Positions 17,190 to 25,360 of a DNA stretch of 64,000 nucleotides are shown piece by piece (position 1 is the first letter of the stretch; every line of letters starts with the position of its first letter). The translations under genes and the position numbers were made by a program. The stretch is from Streptomyces chattanoogensis (GTDB lineage Bacteria > Actinomycetota > Actinomycetes > Streptomycetales > Streptomycetaceae). Where the stretch lies: NCBI RefSeq assembly GCF_001294335.1, contig NZ_LGKG01000002.1:62001-126000 (forward strand), in the 5' to 3' direction. The notes under the pieces were generated by a model that was not told the origin of the DNA, did not search any database, and saw only the letters and a list, made by a program, of their open reading frames with translations.

Positions 17190-17385
17190 CCGGACACAGC
17201 CGCCGCACCTGCCGGCAACTGACACCAGCTTCTCCTCGCGCGGCTGCCGGGACCTGCTGATCGCAGTCCACCAGCAGTTCGGCGGCCCGATCGTGCTCCT
17301 CCGGGACAACCTCAACGTCCACAAGGCCGCCGGATTACGGGAGTTCGCCGTATCCCGGGACTGGCCAGTACCGCAGCGACCTCAG
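17190..17385 (+). pseudogene. IS630-type DDE transposase fragment
   Basis: The rightward frame reads SSRGCRDLLIAVHQQFGGPI followed by VLLRDNLNVHKAAGLREFAV. The DNLNxHKA motif carries the second catalytic Asp of this transposase group, here preceded by a changed residue (VLLRDN where VLVWDN is usual). The first Asp region and the C-terminal YxPELNPxE block are missing or broken. Confidence 0.75.
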
Positions 17386-17465
17386 AGTCGGCTGCCTCGC
17401 CGAGATACCGGCCTGGGTTGGCACGAGCACGCCTGAACGTGCGCTGGCCCAGGTCCGAAGTGTGT

Positions 17466-17510
<45 letters not shown>

Positions 17511-17523
17511 CCAAGATAGCTAC

Positions 17524-18000
17524 ATGATCCAGATTCGCGCCGCTTCTCCAGACGACGTTGCCCTGCTCGCAGCCCTCAACCACGTCGTTCATGACTTGCA
17601 CCAACGACATCGTCCCGACCTGTTCCTTGACTGTCCCGAGAGGGATGCCGTCGAAGCCTTCTTCCGCGCTCAGATAGCCGATCCATCAGTCACCGTGCTC
17701 CTCGCCGACGGAACGGAAGGCAAAGCCCTCGGATACGCCCTCGCCCGAGTCAAAAACCGGCCCGGCAGTGCTCTGATGCACTCAGACGTGATCATGTCTC
17801 TGGATCAGATCGCCGTAGCCCCCGATGCCGCCCGTAGTGGTATCGGCGCGGGACTGCTCGAAGCCGTACGTGAAGTGGGGCGCGCGGCAGGCTGCCGACG
17901 CCTCGTCACGGACGTCTGGTACTTCAACGAGGGCGCGCGTGCGTTCTACGAAGCCGCAGGCTTCAGTCCAATGAACGTGCTCTTGGATCAGCCGCTCTGA
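17524..18000 (+). CDS. GNAT-family N-acetyltransferase
   Basis: The 158-aa product begins MIQIRAASPDDVALLAALNH. It has the GNAT acetyl-CoA fold: central strand SLDQIAVAPDAARSGIGAGL with the pyrophosphate-binding R-x-x-G-x-G/A loop (ARSGIGAGLLEAV), then LVTDVWYFNEGARAFYEAAG, the usual strand-helix end with the Tyr of FYEAAGF. The substrate is unknown. There is no Shine-Dalgarno sequence: the 13 nt before the ATG follow the GGCGAC repeat and read CCAAGATAGCTAC. Translation may therefore be leaderless or start elsewhere. Confidence 0.88.
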   Translation: MIQIRAASPDDVALLAALNHVVHDLHQRHRPDLFLDCPERDAVEAFFRAQIADPSVTVLLADGTEGKALGYALARVKNRPGSALMHSDVIMSLDQIAVAPDAARSGIGAGLLEAVREVGRAAGCRRLVTDVWYFNEGARAFYEAAGFSPMNVLLDQPL

Positions 18001-18071
18001 GTCGGGGCTTGCCTGGCCCGTACCAGGACCGGGCAAGGGTGACCGAGCGAGTGGACCTCGCCAGAAACCGA

Positions 18072-18471
18072 CCGATCAGACGACAAGGCACTCGCCCCGT
18101 TCCCTCAACGCGCCGATGTGCTCGTGGACTTCGGCCCGGAGGCCGGCCGAGTACATCCTTCCCGGAGCTGATCACCTGCCCGTCAGCTCGACGGCCGGGA
18201 GGCGGAACAACGCGCGGGCGGCGAGCGGGTGCACCGCGAGGTGGGTACCCGTCTCGTGCTTGGGCTGCACCACATACGCCGGGTGCTGGTGGAGGCCGCC
18301 CACGACGATCTCCGTACGCCAGGCATCGCCTCCCGCCGCGTGCTCAGGGATGAGCACGCCGGCGATGGGCCCGTCGAGGGAGACGATCAGCGTGAGATAC
18401 GGGGACGGCAGCTCGCGGTGGAGGGCGGGCGCCCCATCACGGCCCAGCGACGCGGCCACCGGACCCGCCAA
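18072..18471 (-). pseudogene. AraC-family regulator remnant
   Basis: Read leftward, LHRELPSPYLTLIVSLDGPI and then VVGGLHQHPAYVVQPKHETG, THLAVHPLAARALFRLPAVE are the N-terminal sensor domain of a Streptomyces AraC-type regulator. An in-frame TGA follows ELTGR near 18172. The reading continues beyond it as SAPGRMYSAGLRAEVHEHIG before another stop, and the DNA-binding domain never appears. The gene is thus disrupted and truncated. Confidence 0.65.
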
Positions 18472-18586
18472 GTCTCATCGATCGCTTGGCTGGTTACGTA
18501 CCCCCGCCCCCCGACAGACAGTGCGCTCAGCCGGCAACTACGGCCGTCTGGCCCGGCCGGCACACGCCCTGCGACACCCCTCACCT

Positions 18587-19177
18587 TTAGTACGAGACGT
18601 CAATGTAGTCGATGTCGGTGAATTCGACGTCCAGGCCCGTGGCGCGGCGTCCGTGGTCCTGGAAATACGATTCCTTGAGGCCTTCGGCGATGACTTCGTT
18701 GAGTGGCTGGTCGCCGATGCCCTGCTGTGCGTCGAAGAGACGGCGGGCGTACTCCGGGGGGAGGTGGACGGTGATCCGGCGTGTGCGGCCGTCGTCGGTG
18801 GTGCCGATCGGGGCGGTGTAGCCGAATCGGGCGCGGGTCTCGACGGTGATGCCGGTGCTGGTCGCGGCCTTCTTGCGGGCCCGCTGTCGCACGCGGGGCT
18901 GCCAGCGGGTCCGTACGGCGGCCTCGATCCGGTCGGCGATCGCTTTGGGTGGGTGTTTGCGCTCGCCCGTGCGGTAGCGCTCCACGGAGCGCTGGGTGAT
19001 GCCGAGTTCCCGGGCGACGGCCTTGGTGGTCCTGAGCTGCTTCACCAGGAAGTTGATGCGGCCTTTGAGGGTCTTGGGCGGCTCGTGGGTGAACACCTCC
19101 TGGCCGGCGCGTTCGATGGCATCGTTGACCTGGGCGTCGTCGGCGTCCGCGTTGCCCGGACGGATCCGTCGCACCAT
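18587..19177 (-). CDS. tpg: Telomere-protecting terminal protein Tpg
   Basis: The 196-aa product resembles Tpg, the protein covalently joined to the 5' ends of linear Streptomyces replicons, where it primes end patching (characterised Tpg proteins are ~185 aa). Residues 51-72 contain a helix-turn-helix, TKAVARELGITQRSVERYRT, followed by GERKHPPKAIADRIE. The central basic region RTRWQPRVRQRARKKAATST and the C-terminal part with TVETRARFGYTAPIGTTDDG and TRRITVHLPPEYARRLFDAQ are family hallmarks. The deoxynucleotide-linked Thr known from work on S. coelicolor cannot be placed with certainty. The ATG at 19177 lies 3 nt after the tap stop, and its GGAAGGGGAG site is inside tap, so the two are co-transcribed and probably translationally coupled. 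Confidence 0.92.
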   Translation of the reverse strand: MVRRIRPGNADADDAQVNDAIERAGQEVFTHEPPKTLKGRINFLVKQLRTTKAVARELGITQRSVERYRTGERKHPPKAIADRIEAAVRTRWQPRVRQRARKKAATSTGITVETRARFGYTAPIGTTDDGRTRRITVHLPPEYARRLFDAQQGIGDQPLNEVIAEGLKESYFQDHGRRATGLDVEFTDIDYIDVSY

Positions 19178-19180
19178 CGG

Positions 19181-21385
19181 TTACTCCCCTTCCTCCAGTA
19201 CGGCGTCGCCGCCCTTGATGTGGCGGGCCGGGTTGTAGCCCTGCTCCATCAGGTCGACCGCCCAGGCAGTCTCCTGGACGCCTTCGACCTTGCACAAACC
19301 CGGGGTCGGGCCGAGACGGAAGGAGCCCGGAAGCGGCTTGCCTGAGGTGGTGTAGGGCAGGAAGTCCAGCGGGGAGGGGCCGGGACTGGCGTAGACGACG
19401 CAGTCGGACAGTACCGCGAGGGGGAACTGGCCGGTCGCCTTGGCTACGTTGAGCATTTTGCGGTGCATGTTCACGCGTGCCTTGGAGATGACCGCCGCCC
19501 GGATGTCGGGGCGCCAGGTGGGGCGTTGCAGGGCCGGCCACCGGTCGCCGTCGCGGTAGTTGCGGCCCTGCGGGCGTTCGCGGAGCTTGCCCACACCGCC
19601 CTTGACGGTCGCCTTGATCGCTGCGAGGACGGCCGCCAGGCCCGGGTCGGCCTGCTTGTGGTGCTCCATCGCGGCGAGGAACTGCCGGTCGTCCAGGTCC
19701 TTGCGCACGCCCAGGTCGGCCATCGTGTCGACGTAGGCGTTCTTGAGGCGCTCGTGCCAAGGGTCCAGGTAGGCGCCGGTCTCGCGGCGCAGGTACGCCT
19801 CGATCGGCCGGACGTCATGGCCGAGCTCGACGGCGTAGGCGACGGTGTGGGTCTGGTACCAGGCCGGGCCCTCGGGGCGCAGGCCGGACGGTGTGAAGGG
19901 CGACGGGAGGCGCGGGTCCAGCTCGATGCCGGAGAGGTCCACCAGCCAGGAACCGGGGATCTTCTTGTCGAACACCGGCCGCACGACGCGCTCGGGGCCG
20001 GACAGGCCGACGACCAGGCGTGCGGCGGCCGCGAGGAAGGCGGTGTTGATGTCCAGGCCGATGGCGAAGGGCCGCAGGCACTCCTCGTCGGAGAGCAGCC
20101 TGGGGTCGCGTACCCACTGGTAGGCCTCCTCATCGAGGAAGCCGCCCTGCCAGGCACTCTCCACGACCACCGGGTGTTCCGGCGTGGCCTCCGGCGGCGC
20201 CGGGTCGACGGGGTGCTTGCCCAGGGAGCCGGGCGCGGGGTGGGGGTCCTGGGCCCACTCGCCGGTTGCCGGGTCCTTCAAGGCCCGGGTCGGCGGGCGC
20301 AGGGCGGTCATCAGCTCCAGTCCGGTGACGGCGGTGGAGCCACGCGGCGTGATCACCCGCTGGGCGTAGATGCCCAGGACACGGGCGAGTTCGGCCGGCG
20401 CCAGGCGTGCGGTGCCGGGCCACATGCGCTCGTCCAGGGCGTCCCAGGGCAGGATCGCCAGCTGCACGCACTGGCGCTGGTTGCCCTTGGCCTTGCGGTA
20501 GATCCGCGGCCAGGGCCCGAAACCGCGCTGGGTGAGCTCCCACTTCGCCCTGGTGATCTGCTTGACGACCGGGTGGTCGTCAGGGAGGCGCAGCGAGCGG
20601 CGGGCCTCGAGGCCCTCCAGGCGCTCGGGCAGCCCGAACTTCACGGCGGCCGCCTCGGTGAGCACGATCAGCGGGTCGGAGTCCTTGCCGTTGCGGTGCA
20701 GCCTGGCGGCGCCGATCCCGGACTCCTTGAGGGTCCAGTCGACCAGCTGCGGGATGGTGGTGGCCGGGCAGTCCAGCACGATGCCGTCCATGCCGTACGC
20801 GCTGCCGTCACCGTCCAGCACGGCCAGCGGGCCGTGCGGGAACCGCGCGTCGACGGCAAGGTGCACGGCCGGCCTCTGCTCCGGACGGCGCGACGCCGAC
20901 GGCTTGGCGGCAGGCCTTGCCGGAGCGGAAACAGGCTGAGCGGAAACAGGCTGAGCGGAAAGAGCGGGAACGGACTGAAAGGGAACAGGCTGAGAGGGAA
21001 CAGGCTGCTGCGGAGTCTGTGAAGCGGTCACCTCCTGGGACTCCGCAAGCGGCCCTGTGGACACAGACCGCTCCTCAGCGGGCACCCAGGTGAATGTCTC
21101 CGAAACCGGAGCAGGAACGGCCTCGGATACGCCGGGTTTGGGGTACTTCGCCGCCCAGCCGTCCAGCAGCCGCCGGTAGGCCGACAGGCGGGGTTCCCTC
21201 GGCTCGGAGCGCCCGTTCTCCCAGTTCTTGACCGTCTGCTCGGTCGTCGACATCGCCTTCGCCAGACGGGCCTGGGGGATCCCGGCCGCTTCACGCAGTC
21301 GGGCCCGTTCGGCCGGGGGTGGCAGCTGAGGCTCCTCCTCCAGCAGCGCGTCCACTGCCGCAAACAGCTCGTCCTCGGTTGGCAC
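19181..21385 (-). CDS. tap: Telomere-associated protein Tap
   Basis: The 734-aa product starts at GTG 21385, with GGAGGT upstream. Tap binds the single-stranded 3' overhang of Streptomyces telomeres and recruits Tpg for end patching; known Tap proteins are ~740 aa. The N-terminus has an XRE-type helix-turn-helix, IPQARLAKAMSTTEQTVKNW and ENGRSEPREPRLSAYRRLL (residues ~35-75). A low-complexity linker follows, rich in Pro, Val, Ser and Gln (about 115-165). The remainder is the large conserved Tap body, with PFAIGLDINTAFLAAAARLV and DKKIPGSWLVDLSGI, which recalls a polymerase-like Asp motif. The gene forms an operon with tpg. The TTTAACCCC repeats just upstream are probable autoregulatory or replication-linked sites. 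Confidence 0.92.
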   Translation of the reverse strand: MPTEDELFAAVDALLEEEPQLPPPAERARLREAAGIPQARLAKAMSTTEQTVKNWENGRSEPREPRLSAYRRLLDGWAAKYPKPGVSEAVPAPVSETFTWVPAEERSVSTGPLAESQEVTASQTPQQPVPSQPVPFQSVPALSAQPVSAQPVSAPARPAAKPSASRRPEQRPAVHLAVDARFPHGPLAVLDGDGSAYGMDGIVLDCPATTIPQLVDWTLKESGIGAARLHRNGKDSDPLIVLTEAAAVKFGLPERLEGLEARRSLRLPDDHPVVKQITRAKWELTQRGFGPWPRIYRKAKGNQRQCVQLAILPWDALDERMWPGTARLAPAELARVLGIYAQRVITPRGSTAVTGLELMTALRPPTRALKDPATGEWAQDPHPAPGSLGKHPVDPAPPEATPEHPVVVESAWQGGFLDEEAYQWVRDPRLLSDEECLRPFAIGLDINTAFLAAAARLVVGLSGPERVVRPVFDKKIPGSWLVDLSGIELDPRLPSPFTPSGLRPEGPAWYQTHTVAYAVELGHDVRPIEAYLRRETGAYLDPWHERLKNAYVDTMADLGVRKDLDDRQFLAAMEHHKQADPGLAAVLAAIKATVKGGVGKLRERPQGRNYRDGDRWPALQRPTWRPDIRAAVISKARVNMHRKMLNVAKATGQFPLAVLSDCVVYASPGPSPLDFLPYTTSGKPLPGSFRLGPTPGLCKVEGVQETAWAVDLMEQGYNPARHIKGGDAVLEEGE

Positions 21386-21416
21386 TTGCTTCCACCTCCG
21401 CCCCGGACACTAGCAG

Positions 21417-21492
21417 TTTTTAACCCCCTCTTTTAACCCCTCCTTTTAACCCCCTCGCGCGTTATTGTTTAACCCTTTCATTTAACCCTTTC
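21417..21492. repeat. Five-copy TTTAACCC iteron array upstream of tap
   Basis: Five direct repeats sit 32-107 nt upstream of the tap start: TTTTTAACCCCCTC (21417-21430), TTTTAACCCCTC (21431-21442), TTTTAACCCCCTC (21444-21456), TTTAACCCTTTC (21468-21479) and TTTAACCCTTTC (21481-21492). The third and fourth are separated by CGCGCGTTATTG. The array is AT-rich against the surrounding DNA. It could bind the helix-turn-helix of Tap, carry the tap promoter, or act as origin iterons. Confidence 0.85.
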
Positions 21493-21587
21493 GAAGGGTG
21501 TTCGGGTTTGGTGACGATGGCCTGAAAGCCACCACCCCACCGAAGGCCGCACCGCCGCACCGCTCGGCCGAGCCGCCTCAGGCAAGA

Positions 21588-21625
21588 CCGAGTGACTGCA
21601 GGCAAAGCCGAGTGACTGCAGGCAA
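21588..21625. repeat. Direct repeat CCGAGTGACTGCAGGCAA x2
   Basis: Two exact 18-bp copies at 21588-21605 and 21608-21625, with a 20-bp period. They lie in the gap between the iterons and the BTAD regulator. Role unknown. Confidence 0.8.
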
Positions 21626-21868
21626 GGGTTCCGGCCAGCACGCGGACCGTGGTCGCCCGGGGGAGGAGAAGGGCGCCGGGCGACGGCCAGGAGACGGGAG
21701 TGTGGGCGGCTGTCAGCTGAAGGTGCGCCGGTAGGTGTGGGACTGACGCCGGCGATCCGCCCCCGTCGCGTACGGCTTCGAGCTCGGTGCACAGCTATCG
21801 GCCGGCGAGGCGCGTTGAGGCGCATTGATCCGAAGATGCCTGCCCAACTCCCATGGCAGAATCAGCGG

Positions 21869-24800
21869 GTGAAGATCGGGATGCTGGGCCCGTTGGAGGT
21901 TCGCAGGGACGACGGCGACTTGACCGACGTGCCGGGCGCGCGGCTGCGCGGACTGCTGATCGCCCTCGCGCTCAAGCCGGGTCACGTGGCCCCCAAGGCG
22001 TCGCTCGTCGACTGGATCTGGGGGGAGCACCCGCCCGCCGATGCGACGAACGCCCTGCAGCGCCTGGTTTCCCGACTGCGGAAGACGCTGCCGGACGGGG
22101 TGGTCGAGGGACAGACGGACGGCTACCGGTTGACGCTGGAGCCCGACGCCGTCGACGCCGTACGGTTCGAACGCCTCGTCACAGCGGGCCAGGCCTGCAC
22201 CGAGGACAGTTCCCGGCGGGTGCGGCTGCTGCGCGAGGCCCTCGAGCTGTGGCGCGGTGCGGCCATGCAGGACGTCGGTCTGCAGGAGAGCGCCGCGTTG
22301 GACGCCGCGGGCATCCGGCTCGAGGGTTTGCGCCTGACCGCCACGGAGGAGCGGTTCGACGCGGAGGTCGCCCTCGGGCGCGGTACGGAGGTGGTCACGG
22401 AGCTGACCGACCTGGTGGCTGTGCACCCGCTGCGGGAACGGCTCGTCGCCGCGCTGATACGCGCCCTCGCCGCGGCCGGTCGCGACAGTGAGGCGCTGCT
22501 GGTGTACCAGCGCACGAGGGAGGCCCTGGCCGGTGAGCTGGGCGTCGACCCGTCGCCGGAGCTGGCGGCGTTGCATGTGGCGCTGCTGCGAGGCGAGTTG
22601 GGGCGGCGTGAGAAGACCCGGAAGACCAACCTGCGCGCCGAGCTGACCACCTTCGTCGGCAGGGGCTCCGATGTCGCCGCGGTCCGCGAGCTGATGGCGG
22701 AGCACCGGCTCACCACCGTGATCGGGCCGGGCGGCTCGGGGAAGACCAGGCTGGCCACGGAGACCGCGCGCACGGTGCTCGGCGATCTGCCGGACGGTGC
22801 CTGGCTGGTGGAGCTCGCCGCCATCGGCGCGGACGGCGACGTGGCCCAGTCGGCGCTCGCCGGGCTCGGTCTGCGGGACGCCCTGCTCGGCGGGGCCCCG
22901 AACGCGGAGCTGACAGACCGGCTCATCGCCGCGATCCGCGAGCGGGAGGCACTGCTGATCCTGGACAACTGCGAGCACGTGATCGAGTCGGCGGCGGTGT
23001 TCGCCCACCGGGTGCTCGGGGAGTGCCGGCGGCTGCGGATCCTGGCGACGAGCCGGGAACCGCTCGGCATCACCGGGGAGGCGCTGTGGCAGATCGAGCC
23101 GCTGGCTCTGCCGGAGGGGGACGCGGGCCCGGGCGAGATCGAGTCGTCACCCGCCGTCCAGCTGCTGCGGGACCGGGCCGGGGCGGTGCGCCGGGATCTC
23201 GCGGTCGACGCCCGGACGCTGGCGACGATGGTGCGCGTCTGCCGGGCGCTGGACGGGATGCCGCTGGCGATCGAGCTGGCCGCGGCCCGGTTGCGCACCA
23301 TGTCCATCGACCAGCTGGCCCACCGGCTCGACGACCGGTTCCGCCTGCTGACCAGCGGCAGCCGCACCGCGCTGCCGCGGCACAAGACGCTGCGCGCGGT
23401 GGTCGACTGGAGCTGGGAGCTGCTCACCGACGCCGAACGGATGGTCCTGCGCAGGCTCTCGGTGTTCTCCGGCGGGGCGAGCCTGGAAGCGGCCGAACGG
23501 GTCTGCGCAGGCGGCGCCGTCGAAAGGGAGCAGGTGCTCGAGCTGCTCACCGCGCTGACCGAGAAGTCGCTGCTGCGCGCCGAGGGCGACAGCGCCCCGC
23601 GCTACCGCATGCTCGGCACGATCAAGGAGTACGCCGGGCACCGGCTCGCAGAGGCGGGCGAATCGGACCTGGCGCGCCACGCGCATCTCGCCTACTTCAC
23701 CGAGCTCGCCGAGACCGCGGAGCCACGTCTTCGCCGCGCCGAGCAGCTGGAATGGCTGGCCCTGCTCGGGGCCGAGCACGACAACATCGGTTCCGCGATG
23801 CGTGGCGCGCTCGCGGCCGGCGAGGCGCAGGCGGCGATGCGGCTCGCGGCGGGCGCCGGCTGGTACTGGTGGCTCAGCGGCCACAAAACCGAGGGCATGG
23901 AGCTGATCACCGCGGCCACCAGGACGCCCGGCGAGGTGACCGACGACTTCCGGGCCACGGTGTACGCCCTGGTCGTGATGTTCGTGACCTCCGGGCCGGG
24001 CGACGAACGCCAGGCGGCGGAGTGGATCCACAAGGCGCACCGGTTCGGCCAGCGCAGCCTGCACAGCCGGCGCCGCCACCCGCTGATGGGGTTCGTCGCC
24101 CCGCTGGAACGCATGCTGCAGGCGCCGGAAGCGGTCCTGCCCGCGTTCGAACCGCTGCTGGACGACGAGGACCCCTGGGCGCGCGCACTGGCCCGGCTGC
24201 ACCTGGGCAAGATGCGGATCGTGCTCGGCCAGGGCGGGCGGGACGCGGACGTGTACCTGGAGAGGGCGCTCGCCGAGTTCCGGGCGCTCGGCGAGCGGTT
24301 CGGGATCTCGTTCGCCCTGAGCGAGCTGGCGGACCGGATCGCCGTGCGCGGCGAGTTCGCCCGTGCGTGCGAGCACTACGAAGAGGCGATCGCGGTCGTC
24401 ACCGAGGTCGGTGCCACCGAGGACGTCATCCGCATGCGGTCGCGGCAGGCGCAGCTGTACTGGCTGCTGGGCGACGAGGACGCCTGCGCGGCCGCCACCG
24501 CCGAGGCACAGCGGTGCGCGGAGCGGGTCACCTGGCCGGGCGCGCTGGCCCTGCTGGCCCTCTCGAAGGCGGCACTCGCCCGCTGGGGCGGCAACGCCGA
24601 GGAAGCGCACCGCCAACTCGGCGTCGCGACGGCCATATTGGGCGACGAAGCGGAGCGCGCGATCATCCGCGCGGTGACACACGACCTGCTCGGCTACCTC
24701 GCCGACGATCTCGGCGAGGCTCGGGCGCACCGCGCGGCGGCCTGCGCGGCCGCGTCCGAGGCGGGCCACGCGCCGCTGATCGCGCAGGTGCTCGTCGGGG

Positions 24801-25021
24801 TCGCGGACCAGGCACTGCGCCGCGACGAGCACGAGCAGGCCGCACGGCTGCTGGCGGCGAGCGCGGACGTGCGCGGGCTGCAGGACCGCTCCCACCCGGA
24901 CGCGGCTCGGATCGAGCAGACCGCGCGCCGGTGCCTCGGCGACACGCGGTTCGCCGAGGCGGCTCGGGAGGGCACGCGAACCAGCTGGTCTCAGCTGGTC
25001 GAGGTCACGCTCGCGTCCTGA
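21869..25021 (+). CDS. Giant SARP/BTAD-NTPase-TPR transcriptional activator (AfsR-like)
   Basis: The 1050-aa product starts at GTG 21869 (VKIGMLGPLEVRRDDGDLTD). Domains in order: an OmpR-type winged helix (1-90, with GARLRGLLIALALKPGHVAP), a BTAD all-helical domain (~95-245, VDAVRFERLVTAGQACTEDS to REALAGELGVDPSPELAALH), and an NB-ARC/STAND ATPase with Walker A GPGGSGKTRLA at ~286 and Walker B LLILDNCEHV at ~362. Next come LATSREPLGITGEALWQIEP and the winged-helix DWSWELLTDAERMVLRRLSV. The C-terminal half (~600-1050) is a helical TPR-like solenoid. Such proteins are ATP-driven activators, commonly of antibiotic clusters. The target is unknown; the nearby P450, glycosyltransferase or exporter are candidates. 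Confidence 0.93.
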   Translation: MKIGMLGPLEVRRDDGDLTDVPGARLRGLLIALALKPGHVAPKASLVDWIWGEHPPADATNALQRLVSRLRKTLPDGVVEGQTDGYRLTLEPDAVDAVRFERLVTAGQACTEDSSRRVRLLREALELWRGAAMQDVGLQESAALDAAGIRLEGLRLTATEERFDAEVALGRGTEVVTELTDLVAVHPLRERLVAALIRALAAAGRDSEALLVYQRTREALAGELGVDPSPELAALHVALLRGELGRREKTRKTNLRAELTTFVGRGSDVAAVRELMAEHRLTTVIGPGGSGKTRLATETARTVLGDLPDGAWLVELAAIGADGDVAQSALAGLGLRDALLGGAPNAELTDRLIAAIREREALLILDNCEHVIESAAVFAHRVLGECRRLRILATSREPLGITGEALWQIEPLALPEGDAGPGEIESSPAVQLLRDRAGAVRRDLAVDARTLATMVRVCRALDGMPLAIELAAARLRTMSIDQLAHRLDDRFRLLTSGSRTALPRHKTLRAVVDWSWELLTDAERMVLRRLSVFSGGASLEAAERVCAGGAVEREQVLELLTALTEKSLLRAEGDSAPRYRMLGTIKEYAGHRLAEAGESDLARHAHLAYFTELAETAEPRLRRAEQLEWLALLGAEHDNIGSAMRGALAAGEAQAAMRLAAGAGWYWWLSGHKTEGMELITAATRTPGEVTDDFRATVYALVVMFVTSGPGDERQAAEWIHKAHRFGQRSLHSRRRHPLMGFVAPLERMLQAPEAVLPAFEPLLDDEDPWARALARLHLGKMRIVLGQGGRDADVYLERALAEFRALGERFGISFALSELADRIAVRGEFARACEHYEEAIAVVTEVGATEDVIRMRSRQAQLYWLLGDEDACAAATAEAQRCAERVTWPGALALLALSKAALARWGGNAEEAHRQLGVATAILGDEAERAIIRAVTHDLLGYLADDLGEARAHRAAACAAASEAGHAPLIAQVLVGVADQALRRDEHEQAARLLAASADVRGLQDRSHPDAARIEQTARRCLGDTRFAEAAREGTRTSWSQLVEVTLAS

Positions 25022-25360
25022 GCGTGGGGACCGCCCACACGTACCCGGGAGGCGAACCCGACGCACCGGACGACGGCCGCGACCGCGTCGCCGGTCGACG
25101 GGGCGCCCCGCCCGCCAGCAGCCCGTGCAGCGCCTCGATGATCGGGTGAAGGGCTGGTACTCCGCGAACTGCCGCCCGCCGGTCCCCCGTGCCGGCGGGC
25201 ACCAATTCGCTGCTCAGGAACGGCGGCGTGATCAGCGGCACGGTGGCCATGCCCGCCGCCTCGGCGAACTCCGCGGTCTTCGCGATCGTCGCGGTCGTCG
25301 CGGTCGTCGCGGTCGTCGCCGTGTTCGCGGTCGTCGCCGTCTACGCGTCCAGCCCCACTT
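25022..25360. other. Intergenic region with GTCGTCGCG repeats
   Basis: No supported gene. From 25284 to 25340 runs a degenerate 9-bp repeat (ATCGTCGCGGTCGTCGCGG...), about six copies. A leftward stretch encoding TPPFLSSELVPAGTGDRRAA may be a gene remnant. Confidence 0.5.

Noticed and set aside
19463..21022. Rightward 519-codon frame opposite tap
   Set aside because: Tap matches its family along its whole length; the opposite frame is a GC-bias shadow.
22123..25066. Leftward long frames opposite the BTAD regulator
   Set aside because: Ser/Arg-rich shadow frames without motifs; the rightward gene has a full domain set.
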